Source: an uncultured Clostridia bacterium
GTDB lineage: Bacteria; Bacillota; Clostridia; TANB77; CAG-508
Direction of reading: 5' to 3'
NCBI GenBank assembly: GCA_944393345.1
Contig: CALXZW010000001.1
Span: 1-40,221, forward strand
DNA: 40,221 bases
This document shows positions 1 through 8,212 of this stretch, piece after piece. The notes under the pieces are model-generated. The model had not been told where the DNA came from. It searched no databases and saw only the letters and a program-made list of their open reading frames with translations. Position numbers and translations under genes: made by a program. How positions within the stretch are numbered: position 1 is the first letter of the stretch; every line of letters starts with the position of its first letter.

Positions 1-836
1 TTTTGATTAAATTTATATCTTCCTACTTTAGCTAAATCATATCTTCTGTTGTCAAAAAATAGTCCATTAAATAAGTTTCTTGCTGCATCTGCTGTTGGAA
101 GCTCTCCTGGTCTTAATTTTTTATATATTTCTATTAATGCTTCATCTTGATCTTTTATTGTATCTTTTGCAATTGTTGCTGTTAACATTTCTTCATCCCC
201 AAATAACTCTCTTATTTGGTCATCTGAAATAACACCTATTGCTCTTAATAATGTTGTTACAGGTACTTTTCTTGTTCTATCCACACGAACATAGAATATA
301 TCATTTCCATCTGTTTCATATTCTAACCATGCACCACGAAGTGGCATAACTGTTGATGTATATGTTCTTTTTCCTGTTTTTGTATCAAATTCTTCTGCAT
401 AATAACAACCTGGTGAACGAACTAATTGGCTTACTACAACTCTTTCCGCACCGTTTATTACAAATGTACCACTATCTGTCATTAATGGGAAATCACCTAA
501 ATAGATTTCTTGCTCTTTTATTTCACCTGTTTCACGGTTTATTAATCTTACCTTAACATGCAATCTTGCTGAATATGTTGCATCTCTTTCTTTGGCTTCT
601 TCAACTGAATATTTTGTTTTGTCTTCCATGTAATAATCAAAAAATTCTAATACTAAGTTTCCAGAATAATCTTCTATTGGTGAAATATCTTTTAATACTT
701 CTCCTAGACCTTCTTCTAAAAACCATTCATAAGAATCTTTTTGAACTTTAATAAGATTTGGCATTTCGATGTAATCTCCAACTTTTGCAAAGTTTTTACG
801 AGTTGCCTTCTCGTATTTTAACTCTTTTAATTCCAA
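1..836 (-). CDS. rpoB: RNA polymerase beta subunit, N-terminal part (runs off window)
   Basis: The minus-strand frame reads about 278 residues of RpoB: an N-terminal stretch beginning LELKELKYEKATRKNF, then PLMTDSGTFVINGAERV and VSQLVRSPGCYY, which are hallmarks of the beta protrusion and lobe. RpoB forms the catalytic core of RNA polymerase with beta'. I chose the TTG at 834-836 as start because AGAGGTGAT lies at 841-849, at normal spacing, and the homology begins there. The 3' end lies outside the window. No rplL is seen upstream: the gene follows a gap of about 700 bp and has its own promoter. The open frame contains no in-frame CGG codon. Confidence 0.96.
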   Translation of the reverse strand, partial: MELKELKYEKATRKNFAKVGDYIEMPNLIKVQKDSYEWFLEEGLGEVLKDISPIEDYSGNLVLEFFDYYMEDKTKYSVEEAKERDATYSARLHVKVRLINRETGEIKEQEIYLGDFPLMTDSGTFVINGAERVVVSQLVRSPGCYYAEEFDTKTGKRTYTSTVMPLRGAWLEYETDGNDIFYVRVDRTRKVPVTTLLRAIGVISDDQIRELFGDEEMLTATIAKDTIKDQDEALIEIYKKLRPGELPTADAARNLFNGLFFDNRRYDLAKVGRYKFNQ

Positions 837-1219
837 AAAAATCACCTCTAAAAAAAATTAAGCAGAATTAAATATCAACTTTCGTTGACTAGATATATTT
901 ATTAAAAGAAGTCCCTCTTAAATAATAATTTGAAAATAAGATTTTGTTTTGTCTGCTTTTACAATTCAAAATTACTTATTTCAACTTATTTTTAATTCCT
1001 CTTCTTTTAATTTTAAACTTTTGAATAAATAATAAATTAATCTTTTGAAAAAATTTGCAAACTTAACCTGTTTATTAAATAAATGGCAATAAAAGAGCTG
1101 TCAAAAAACTTCTATTTTTTCGACTCGCCCTACTTTATTTATTTTATAATTTACATATTATTTTTCCTATTTTAATCACCTTTATTTTTATATAGATAAT
1201 TATTTTGCAAATCTTAATT
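837..1219 (-). promoter_or_regulatory. Long rpoB leader region
   Basis: No ORF of interest is seen here on either strand. The minus-strand transcript would include a small hairpin, TCAAC-GAAA-GTTGA (888-875), with a GNRA-type loop about 40 nt before the start codon. The length suggests control of rpoB expression, but I recognise no known riboswitch or ribosomal-protein binding motif. Confidence 0.35.
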
Positions 1220-1248
1220 ATTATATACTATATATTGCTTAAAGTCAA
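1220..1248 (-). promoter_or_regulatory. Vegetative promoter for rpoB
   Basis: On the minus strand TTGACT (1248-1243), a 17-bp spacer and TATAAT (1225-1220) form a near-consensus sigma-A promoter. Transcription would start near 1212, giving rpoB a leader of about 375 nt. A weaker TTGACA lies at 1104-1099. Confidence 0.75.
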
Positions 1249-1488
1249 TGTTTTAATGTGATTTTGTTAATTTTAAAATACAAAAAACTAATTAACCTTT
1301 AATCTTTAACTATTTAAAACGAACTCAGAAGTTTGACAACTTAAAGAATTTTAGATTCTTGTGTTCTACCCTCTCTGTAATTTTATAGTCAGATTTGTTT
1401 TTTATATACTTTCTGCATCGCTTTATTACCAAGTATTTTACATCTTTTTAGTTTTTAAACTTATTTCTTAAGATTTAAAATTCAACTA

Positions 1489-1517
1489 TTGAAATTTTAT
1501 AGATTTTATGTTAAACT
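1489..1517 (+). promoter_or_regulatory. Promoter for the 86-aa orphan gene
   Basis: TTGAAA (1489-1494), a 17-bp spacer and TAAACT (1512-1517) lie about 33 bp upstream of the ATG at 1550. The -10 element is a partial match. Confidence 0.5.
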
Positions 1518-1549
1518 ATATGTAATACATTTTGAAAAGAGGTTTTATT

Positions 1550-1810
1550 ATGGACTTACCAATTGCCAAAATACTTTTTAGGCGGTCTGACACTAATATA
1601 CCAATTTTGGAGGTAATTTTGGAAAGCGAGGACAAAAACCTCAAAGATTTTCTGCTCCTTAAGGCTGTTATGATGATTGAGATGTCGGCTATTTTTACGG
1701 GTGTTCCTTACCCGAAAGAGCTATTTTCAAATGCTCCTATTGCCGTATATTTCTCTCTTATTTTTAACTCAGAAAGGGACATCGAACGTTTCGTTAAATT
1801 ATATTATTAA
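1550..1810 (+). CDS. Hypothetical 86-aa protein with atypical codon use
   Basis: I do not recognise this protein. The ATG at 1550 follows AAGAGG with 7-nt spacing; an in-frame TTG at 1532 has no ribosome site. The gene has its own promoter and a terminator at 1829, so it looks like a real monocistronic unit. The protein is mixed in character, with no clear signal peptide or membrane helix and a hydrophobic middle (about residues 36-60). Codon use differs from neighbouring genes: CTC, CTG, TCG, ACG, CCG, GCC, AGG and CGG all occur in a very short frame. Codons 11-12 are AGG CGG. A +1 shift there would end the protein within eleven codons, so if it is real it must be read in the zero frame. Recent transfer is possible. 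Confidence 0.6.
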   Translation: MDLPIAKILFRRSDTNIPILEVILESEDKNLKDFLLLKAVMMIEMSAIFTGVPYPKELFSNAPIAVYFSLIFNSERDIERFVKLYY

Positions 1811-1828
1811 CGAAATTTTCTGGAAAGG

Positions 1829-1856
1829 CAACTCTGTATGGAGTTGTTTTTTCTTT
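1829..1856 (+). terminator. Intrinsic terminator after the orphan gene
   Basis: CAACTC (1829-1834), a TGTATG loop and GAGTTG (1841-1846) are followed by a T-rich tract. Confidence 0.75.
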
Positions 1857-1899
1857 TTTACTTTAACAATTCATTCTTTAATTTCCTATAATATAGTCT

Positions 1900-1928
1900 T
1901 TGACATTTTTATCTTTTTATAGTACAAT
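1900..1928 (+). promoter_or_regulatory. Promoter of the COG2426 gene
   Basis: TTGACA (1900-1905), a 17-bp spacer and TACAAT (1923-1928): a strong sigma-A-type promoter 30 bp upstream of the start. Confidence 0.8.
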
Positions 1929-1957
1929 ATAAAAAGTTTAAAAATAGGAGGAGTTTT

Positions 1958-2458
1958 ATGTCAGAATTACCATTAATAGTAAAATATTTATTAACAACAT
2001 TTATAGGAATGGTTCCAATCGCAGAATTAAGAGGAGCAATACCAGTTGGAGTATTCACATTCGACCTTAATTATGTTGAATCTTTTATTTGTAGTTTTAT
2101 AGGTAATATTATTCCATTATATTTTATAGTAAAATTTATAAGACCCCTATTTGATTTTTTTGGAAGATGGAAACCATTTAAAATTATTATTGATTGGGCT
2201 TCAGAAAGAGCAACTAAAAAAATTGAAGAAAGTGAAAAATTACAAAATTTTGCTGCTTTAGGTTTATTCCTATTTGTTGCTGTTCCATTACCTGGAACTG
2301 GTGCTTGGGTTGGTTCTTTAATTGCAAACTTTTTAGATTTGCCACCTAAAAAAGCGATTCCACCTATAATTCTTGGTGTTCTTGCTGCTGGTATAATTAT
2401 TTTAACTTTAACAGCTATAGCTAATGGTGGTATTCAATATTTGTTACAAAATGGATAA
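1958..2458 (+). CDS. Small multi-drug export family membrane protein (COG2426)
   Basis: This 166-aa protein resembles the COG2426/Sm_multidrug_ex family, whose members are small integral membrane proteins of uncertain substrate; the export name is historical. Visible features are an N-terminal helix followed by PIAELRGAIPVGV, a family signature, a second helix near residues 40-60, the PLPGTGAWVGS motif near residue 110, and a final helix near 135-155. AGGAGGAG precedes the ATG. The gene has its own promoter and ends in a bidirectional terminator shared with the convergent permease, so it is monocistronic. Confidence 0.82.
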   Translation: MSELPLIVKYLLTTFIGMVPIAELRGAIPVGVFTFDLNYVESFICSFIGNIIPLYFIVKFIRPLFDFFGRWKPFKIIIDWASERATKKIEESEKLQNFAALGLFLFVAVPLPGTGAWVGSLIANFLDLPPKKAIPPIILGVLAAGIIILTLTAIANGGIQYLLQNG

Positions 2459-2460
2459 AA

Positions 2461-2500
2461 AAAATCCTATATCAGTATTTTTTACTAATATAGGATTTTA
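2461..2500. terminator. Bidirectional terminator
   Basis: AAAATCCTATAT (2461-2472) pairs perfectly with ATATAGGATTTT (2488-2499), with A and T tracts on both sides. It separates the convergent genes ending at 2458 and 2504. Confidence 0.85.
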
Positions 2501-2503
2501 TTT

Positions 2504-3646
2504 TTATTCCATTTGTTTATTATTCTTTTTATATTTTAATCTAAAACTTATATAATCTTCTACAACAATCTTTAATACTGCCGCTACTGGCACTGCTAAA
2601 AACATACCTAATATTCCAAAATATGCTCCACCGACTGTTACAGCAAATATTACTAATAGTGGGCTTACTTTCAATGATTGACCTACTATTTTCGGATTTA
2701 TAATGTTTGCATCTAATTGTTGTAAAATTATTACTACTATTAACATCCATATTGCTTGTGATATTCCACCTGTCATTAATGTTATTACTGCTGAAATAGC
2801 AACAGCAATTATTGCTCCTATATATGGTATCATATTAAATAGTCCTATAAAAAATCCTAATAATGGTGCATATTTAACTCCCATTAATGACATTGCTATT
2901 GTCACTAATATTCCTACTACTATCGCATCTAAGAATTGACTAGCAATAAATTTAAAAAATATTTCATTTGAGTTATTAAAATATTTATCTATGTTTTTAT
3001 AAGTTTTTTCTTCAAATACTGCATTTGTCAATCTTTTTAGAAACACTAACAATTTTGATCTTTCTGCTAAAATATATGTAGAAACTATTATAGCTACAAA
3101 AATTTCAAATATGCTTGTTACGGCACTTATAGCATTTAGTAAATACTCTATTATTTTATCTGCTCCAATATATTGTTTTAAATCTATATTTTTTACATCT
3201 TCTATTAATTCTTTTACAAATTCGCTTTTAAATATTGAATTTTCTGATAAACTATTTATATTGTTAATTGCTGTGTCATAATAATTTTGCATATTATTTA
3301 TTAAATCAGATATACTTTCAAAAACAACTGGTAAAATAACATTTATTAATATTACTATTATTATTACTACCATAAAATATACTGTAAAAATCGATAATCC
3401 TCTTGCTTTTCTTGATATTATTTTTATTTTAGACTTTCTATATGCTTCTTCAATTTTTTTACAAGGTACATATAGTAAATATGCAATAAATATACCAATT
3501 AAAAATGGACTTATAACATTAAAAAATCCTCCTATTACTTCTGTAATATCTGCAAAATTATCTAATATTTTATATACTATTATTATTGCAACACCTAATA
3601 AAAACCAATATAGCCATTTTCTCCAATGATTTTTTATTTCATTCAT
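2504..3646 (-). CDS. AI-2E family transporter (permease)
   Basis: A 380-aa polytopic membrane protein of the AI-2E/UPF0118 family. Members export small solutes; AI-2 transport is proven for only a few. There are about seven to eight hydrophobic segments: near residues 12-28, 35-60, 80-105, 190-210, and a C-terminal cluster from about 245 to 365 containing GVKYAPLLGFFIGLFNMIPY and a PLLVIFAVTVGG-type helix. These are family landmarks. An AAAGGAAAG ribosome site precedes the start. It lies 31 bp downstream of exonuclease III and is probably co-transcribed with it. Confidence 0.85.
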   Translation of the reverse strand: MNEIKNHWRKWLYWFLLGVAIIIVYKILDNFADITEVIGGFFNVISPFLIGIFIAYLLYVPCKKIEEAYRKSKIKIISRKARGLSIFTVYFMVVIIIVILINVILPVVFESISDLINNMQNYYDTAINNINSLSENSIFKSEFVKELIEDVKNIDLKQYIGADKIIEYLLNAISAVTSIFEIFVAIIVSTYILAERSKLLVFLKRLTNAVFEEKTYKNIDKYFNNSNEIFFKFIASQFLDAIVVGILVTIAMSLMGVKYAPLLGFFIGLFNMIPYIGAIIAVAISAVITLMTGGISQAIWMLIVVIILQQLDANIINPKIVGQSLKVSPLLVIFAVTVGGAYFGILGMFLAVPVAAVLKIVVEDYISFRLKYKKNNKQME

Positions 3647-3677
3647 TAAATCACTTTCCTTTCATATTTAAATAATT

Positions 3678-4433
3678 TTATATGTTTATTTCTAAACTAA
3701 CTGGACAATGATCACTTCCCATAATTTCTGCATATATTTTTGCTTCTTTTATTTTATCTTTTAAGTTATTTGATACTATAAAATAATCTATTCTCCATCC
3801 CACATTTTTTTCTCTTGCTTTTCCCATATATGACCACCAAGTATATGCATTCTCTTTATCTGGATATAAGTATCTATATGTATCAATAAAACCAGATTCT
3901 AGTAATTCTGTCATTTTTTTTCTTTCTTCATCTGTAAATCCGGCATTTCTTCTATTCGTTTTAGGATTTTTTAAATCTATTTCTTTATGTGCTACATTTA
4001 AATCTCCACACATTATTACAGGTTTGTTTTTCTTTAATTGTAATAGATATTCTCTTATCTCATCTTCCCAGACTTGCCTATAATCTAATCTCTCTAACTC
4101 TCTTTTTGAATTTGGTGTATATATATTTACAATATAAAAATTATCATATTCTAAGGTTATAACTCTTCCTTCATTATCATGCTCGTCTTTTCCAATTCCA
4201 TATATTACATTTATAGGCACTTTTTTTACAAAAATAGCCGTTCCAGAATATCCTTTTTTTTCCGCACTGTTCCAGTAACTTTTATAGCCATCAAATTCTA
4301 ATTCAATTTGACCTTTTTGGCATTTAGTTTCTTGAATACAAAATATATCTGCATTTATTTCTTGAAAAAAATCAGAAAATCCTTTGTTCACACATGCTCT
4401 TATTCCATTAACATTCCATGACACTAATTTCAT
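3678..4433 (-). CDS. xth: Exodeoxyribonuclease III (AP endonuclease)
   Basis: A 251-aa protein of the ExoIII/ExoA family, which cleaves DNA 5' to abasic sites and removes 3' blocks in base excision repair. It opens with MKLVSWNVNGIRA. The metal-binding Glu is E35 in IQETKC. GDLNVAHKEIDL carries the catalytic Asp/Asn pair, WRIDYFIVS precedes the end, and GSDHCPV holds the terminal Asp-His. Length is normal (250-260 aa). It is preceded by a consensus promoter and an AAAGGAAG ribosome site and heads a unit with the AI-2E permease. Confidence 0.95.
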   Translation of the reverse strand: MKLVSWNVNGIRACVNKGFSDFFQEINADIFCIQETKCQKGQIELEFDGYKSYWNSAEKKGYSGTAIFVKKVPINVIYGIGKDEHDNEGRVITLEYDNFYIVNIYTPNSKRELERLDYRQVWEDEIREYLLQLKKNKPVIMCGDLNVAHKEIDLKNPKTNRRNAGFTDEERKKMTELLESGFIDTYRYLYPDKENAYTWWSYMGKAREKNVGWRIDYFIVSNNLKDKIKEAKIYAEIMGSDHCPVSLEINI

Positions 4434-4472
4434 CTTTTTCTTCCTTTTCTTTAAATTTATCTATATAAAAAG

Positions 4473-4501
4473 ATTATATCCGCTATCTGTTAAAAAATCA
4501 A
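4473..4501 (-). promoter_or_regulatory. Promoter for the exonuclease III unit
   Basis: On the minus strand TTGATT (4501-4496), 17 bp and TATAAT (4478-4473), about 40 bp upstream of the ATG. Confidence 0.75.
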
Positions 4502-4535
4502 GTCTTTTATTTACCGTAACTCTAAAATTAAAAAT

Positions 4536-4564
4536 AAACCCACTTTGAAAGTGAGTTTTTATTT
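4536..4564 (-). terminator. Terminator of the wall-hydrolase gene
   Basis: CACTTT and AAAGTG form a hairpin (4541-4553) flanked by A- and T-rich tracts, immediately after the stop of the G5/SleB-like gene. Confidence 0.6.
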
Positions 4565-5553
4565 TAAAAATATACATTTCCGCCTATTAATTGACCCGAA
4601 TGAGTTCCTGCTGCTCTAAATGATAAATAATTGTGATTCCTTACACCATTTAAAGCATCTGTTACTGCTTGAACTACTACACTTGAATAATTTCCATTTA
4701 ATCTTTTTTTCCAATGGCTATCTATAGAGTAACAAAATTGGCCTGGTGCTTTATATTGGCTTAATGGATCTGTACCATTTTTTCTCCATTTTGTACTTTG
4801 TGCTCTATTACAAGCTGTTGTTATAACTGCCAATGCTCCTGTATAACTTGAACTACACTCTTGCGCTGTAATTGCACATAACAAGTCAAAATCACTTGCT
4901 GAATATTGCCATTTTCCTCCTGAATATGATACTACAGTTGAACTTCTAGATGTTACTTTTTGTACCTGTACTATCTTATTTACAGGTTCTTTTATTGTAA
5001 CTTCTGATATAACTGTTTTCTCTATTTCTACATCATTTTGATATTTAATTTTATATGTTATTTCTTTTAAACCATCTTGACCCTGTTGTATTACTTTATT
5101 TGTTGTTTTTTCTGTAGTTGTAGTTGAGTTTTTTGTTATTGTTTCATAAGGTATTGTTACTTGCTCTACTACTATTTTTTCAGTAATAGGTGCATAATTT
5201 TTTAATAATTCATCTAAAGTTGCTTCCGTTCCTTGTTCAGATACATTTGCTATTTGAACTTCATTATATGATTTATCTGCTATTTTAATATTTTGACCTT
5301 CCTTAATTTCTGAATCCAAACCTGGAATTGTTTTTTGATTTTCTTCTAATATTATGTTGTTTTCTTCTAATATTTCCGAAACTTTTGTTTTTGATGTTAA
5401 CACTGTCATTTCATAACCATTTTGCAATGTTATTGTTACATCATCTAATTTAGTATTTACTGCTAAAACTCCTATACCTGATATTAAAAGTAATATTATA
5501 CTTATACAAATTATTTTCATTATAGAAATCGAAGCTTTTTCTTCTTTTTTCAT
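4564..5553 (-). CDS. G5-domain cell-wall hydrolase (YabE/SleB-like)
   Basis: A 329-aa exported wall protein. Residues 12-32 form a signal anchor. A DUF348-type ubiquitin-like domain (about 37-95) carries VTITLQNGYEMTVLTS. A G5 domain (about 122-198) contains EQVTIPYET and EVTIKEP repeats. The C-terminal domain (about 215-329) resembles the SleB-type hydrolase (Hydrolase_2): LLCAITAQECSSSYTGALAV places the expected catalytic Glu at 232, followed by GQFCYSI and ALNGVRNHNYLSFRA. The family cleaves peptidoglycan in spore-cortex lysis or in growth and resuscitation; which applies here is not visible. AAAAGGAGG precedes the ATG. It has its own consensus promoter and terminator, so it is monocistronic. 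Confidence 0.88.
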   Translation of the reverse strand: MKKEEKASISIMKIICISIILLLISGIGVLAVNTKLDDVTITLQNGYEMTVLTSKTKVSEILEENNIILEENQKTIPGLDSEIKEGQNIKIADKSYNEVQIANVSEQGTEATLDELLKNYAPITEKIVVEQVTIPYETITKNSTTTTEKTTNKVIQQGQDGLKEITYKIKYQNDVEIEKTVISEVTIKEPVNKIVQVQKVTSRSSTVVSYSGGKWQYSASDFDLLCAITAQECSSSYTGALAVITTACNRAQSTKWRKNGTDPLSQYKAPGQFCYSIDSHWKKRLNGNYSSVVVQAVTDALNGVRNHNYLSFRAAGTHSGQLIGGNVYF

Positions 5554-5585
5554 AAATTTTATTACCTCCTTTTGGCAACGTATTT

Positions 5586-5614
5586 ATTATACTATATTTT
5601 TTTCATTCTGTCAA
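5586..5614 (-). promoter_or_regulatory. Promoter of the wall-hydrolase gene
   Basis: Perfect TTGACA (5614-5609), a 17-bp spacer and perfect TATAAT (5591-5586) on the minus strand. Confidence 0.88.
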
Positions 5615-5812
5615 ATTTTTGTAATTCTACATTCCTAGGGATTTACACACTTTAGGTTTTTGTTTGTCCTATTTTTCTAGTTATTCAATAATATTATATT
5701 CTTATTTTTTTATAAATATTACTTTATATTCACATTTTTTTCACAATTTTATTGTATAAATTTTATTAATATGATATCATTTATTGTATATAATATAAGA
5801 AGGAGGATTTTT

Positions 5813-6376
5813 ATGATTGGTTGGATTATACTTGCAGTTGTTATTTTATTAGTTATCGTTGTTATTGGATTATATAATAGTCTTGTTCAAGCTAGAATTA
5901 AAGTTGATAATGCTTGGAGTCAAATTGATGTTCAACTACAAAGAAGATTTGACTTAATTCCTAATTTTGTTGAAACAGTAAAAGGTTATATGCAACATGA
6001 ATCTGAGACATTTGAAAAAATAACTAAATTAAGAACTTCTTGGGCAAATACTCAAAGTGTTTCTGAAAAAGCTAAACTTGACAATGAATTATCTAATTCT
6101 TTAAAGACAATTATGGCTGTTTCTGAAAATTACCCTGATTTAAAAGCAAATCAAAATTTTTCTGAATTATCTGAAGAATTAAGAAACACAGAAAATAAAA
6201 TATCTTTTTCTAGACAATTCTATAATGATACAGTAACAATGTATAATACAAAATTACAAGTTGTTCCTTCTAACATAATTGCTGGAATGTTTCATTTTAC
6301 ACCTCGTGAATTATTTAAAACTGAAAGCGAAGAAGCTAGAAAGAATGTAAAAGTAGATTTTGGAAAAAATGCTTAA
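5813..6376 (+). CDS. lemA: LemA family protein
   Basis: A 187-aa membrane-anchored helical protein. The ATG at 5813 is chosen because AAGGAGG sits at 5800-5806; an upstream in-frame ATG at 5771 has no site. Residues 1-22 are a membrane helix. Then come the LemA signatures YNSLVQARIKVDNAWSQI, DVQLQRRFDLIPNFVETVKGY, and NISFSRQFYNDTV-like and MYNT motifs. LemA proteins have a short outside N-terminus and a cytoplasmic or extracellular helical domain of unclear function. It sits 89 bp upstream of htpX, a common pairing across bacteria. Confidence 0.93.
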   Translation: MIGWIILAVVILLVIVVIGLYNSLVQARIKVDNAWSQIDVQLQRRFDLIPNFVETVKGYMQHESETFEKITKLRTSWANTQSVSEKAKLDNELSNSLKTIMAVSENYPDLKANQNFSELSEELRNTENKISFSRQFYNDTVTMYNTKLQVVPSNIIAGMFHFTPRELFKTESEEARKNVKVDFGKNA

Positions 6377-6386
6377 AAAAAATAAC

Positions 6387-6429
6387 GAGGCATAATTAAA
6401 TACTTTTTATTATAGTATTTATATGCCTC
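6387..6429 (+). other. Long intercistronic hairpin between lemA and htpX
   Basis: GAGGCATA (6387-6394) pairs with TATGCCTC (6422-6429), and inside it AAATACT (6398-6404) pairs with AGTATTT (6414-6420). No T-run follows directly, so it looks more like an mRNA processing, stability or attenuation element than a classical terminator. Confidence 0.6.
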
Positions 6430-6465
6430 ATATTTATTTAAATTTATTATAAAGGATGATTAATT

Positions 6466-7368
6466 ATGTTTGAAAGTATTAAAAAAAATAAAATAGAATC
6501 AGGAGTAATAGTTGGAATATTTATAATTGTTATAACACTTATTGTATATTATATCTGTCATGCTTTGGAATTAGGTACTTTTTCTATAGTAATTGCATTA
6601 ATTTTTTCCATTGCCACAGCTTGGGGATCTTATTATTATAGCGACAAAATTGTATTATCAATAAATAAGGCTAGACCTGCAACAAAGGAAGAAGATTTAA
6701 AAATAGTAAATATTCTTGATGCTTTAATGGTAACTTCTGGTTTATCACATAAACCTAGACTATATGTTGTAGATGATATTCAACCCAATGCTTTTGCTAC
6801 TGGTAGAAACCCTGAAAACTCAGTTATTTGCGTAACTACAGGGCTTTTAGAAAAATTAGATTATTATGAGTTAGAAGGTGTTATCGCACATGAATTGAGT
6901 CATATTAAAAATTATGATATAAGACTTAGTTGTGTTGTTTCAGTAATGGTTGGATTTATGGTTATGCTATCTGATTTATTTTCTAGAATTCTTTTTTTGG
7001 GAGGAGCAAAAGATCGTGATAGCGACAGTAAAGGTAATGGAATCTTAATGATTATCGGATTAATATTTTTAATATTATCACCAATTTTTGGTTCGCTTAT
7101 GCAATTAGCTTTATCTAGAAAAAGAGAGTTTTTAGCAGATGCTACGGCAGTAGAATTTACACGTAACCCAGAAGGTCTTATATCTGCATTACAAAAATTA
7201 GATGCTGATTCTAATCAATTAAAGACTGCTAATAGTGCTACTGCTAATATGTATATTGTTAATCCATTTAAGAAAAATACTAAAGAAGGTAAGAAAAAAT
7301 CTAGCAGCCTTTGGTCTACACACCCTAGTATTGAAGATAGAATTGAAGCTTTAAGAAATATAAGATAA
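6466..7368 (+). CDS. htpX: HtpX-like membrane zinc metalloprotease (M48)
   Basis: A 300-aa integral membrane protease. There are two N-terminal helices (about 13-31 and 37-57) and a cytoplasmic catalytic domain with VIAHELSHIKNYD; HELSH at 142-146 supplies two zinc ligands and the catalytic Glu. Two further helices lie near 150-170 and 192-212. The third-ligand region KREFLADATAVEF follows. HtpX degrades misfolded membrane proteins in envelope stress. Length and order fit the family. It follows lemA and shares a terminator with the convergent tatD. Confidence 0.94.
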   Translation: MFESIKKNKIESGVIVGIFIIVITLIVYYICHALELGTFSIVIALIFSIATAWGSYYYSDKIVLSINKARPATKEEDLKIVNILDALMVTSGLSHKPRLYVVDDIQPNAFATGRNPENSVICVTTGLLEKLDYYELEGVIAHELSHIKNYDIRLSCVVSVMVGFMVMLSDLFSRILFLGGAKDRDSDSKGNGILMIIGLIFLILSPIFGSLMQLALSRKREFLADATAVEFTRNPEGLISALQKLDADSNQLKTANSATANMYIVNPFKKNTKEGKKKSSSLWSTHPSIEDRIEALRNIR

Positions 7369-7388
7369 TCATTATTTTAATTATATAT

Positions 7389-7426
7389 AAAAAGACAAAT
7401 ACAATATTAAAGTATTTGTCTTTTTT
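7389..7426. terminator. Bidirectional terminator between htpX and tatD
   Basis: AAAAAGACAAATAC (7389-7402) pairs perfectly with GTATTTGTCTTTTT (7412-7425). Confidence 0.88.
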
Positions 7427-8207
7427 AATCATTAATTTTAAATATTTTTTTTGCATTTTCAGTAGTAATTTTTGCAATTTTCTCAATATTTTTTCCTTTA
7501 ACTTCTGCTATTTTTTTTGCCATATACTTTACATTTCTGCAATCATTTCTCTTTCCTCTATTTGGTTCTGGTGATAAATATGGACTATCCGTTTCTATTA
7601 ACATTTTTTCATCAGGAACTATTGATATTATTTCACTTGCATTTTTGGAATTTTTAAAAGTTATCGGACCTGCAAACGAAATATAAAAACCAAGTTTTAA
7701 TGCTTCTTTTACTAATTCTCTATTTAAAGGACAACAATGAAAAACCCCTTTTTCTTTTACTATATTCTTTTTTAAAATTTCCAATGTATCCATTATAGCT
7801 TCTCTTGTATGTATAACAATAGGCAATTCTAATTTGTTTGCTATTTCTATTTGTTTTATAAATGCTTTTTTTTGCATTTCTTTATTCTCTGTATTCCAAT
7901 AATAATCTAAACCAATTTCTCCAATCGCTACTACTTTAGAATTATTTTTCGCTAAATATTCAATTTGAGTTAACATTTTCCACAATTCTTCATCAGTTTG
8001 TGGAACATCATTAGGTGATATTCCAGCCGTTGCATATATAAAATCATATTTTTTAGATAATTCTATTGATTGTATTGTTCCTTCTAAACTGTAACCAGCA
8101 TTTATAAAATTAGATATTTCACTATTTCTTATTTCTTTTATTATTTCTTCTCTATCTTGATTAAAATGTTCATCATTTATATGTGCATGACTATCAAAAA
8201 ATTCCAT
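7425..8207 (-). CDS. tatD: TatD family metal-dependent hydrolase (DNase)
   Basis: A 260-aa amidohydrolase-fold protein. Metal ligands are visible in order: HAH in FDSHAHIND at the N-terminus, Glu in GEIGLDYYW, His in PIVIHTREA, His in GVFHCCPL, and Asp in LIETDSPYLSPEP. TatD enzymes are 3'-5' exonucleases or deoxyribonucleases active in DNA repair and quality control. The length is typical. It starts 5 bp after the stop of acpS and is probably translationally linked to it. Confidence 0.94.
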   Translation of the reverse strand: MEFFDSHAHINDEHFNQDREEIIKEIRNSEISNFINAGYSLEGTIQSIELSKKYDFIYATAGISPNDVPQTDEELWKMLTQIEYLAKNNSKVVAIGEIGLDYYWNTENKEMQKKAFIKQIEIANKLELPIVIHTREAIMDTLEILKKNIVKEKGVFHCCPLNRELVKEALKLGFYISFAGPITFKNSKNASEIISIVPDEKMLIETDSPYLSPEPNRGKRNDCRNVKYMAKKIAEVKGKNIEKIAKITTENAKKIFKIND

Positions 8208-8212
8208 TTTGC

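Noticed and set aside
1300..1400. A plus-strand TTGACA and an AAGAAT/ATTCTT repeat in the gap before the orphan gene
   Set aside because: No -10 lies at suitable distance from the TTGACA, and the repeat is short and AT-rich.
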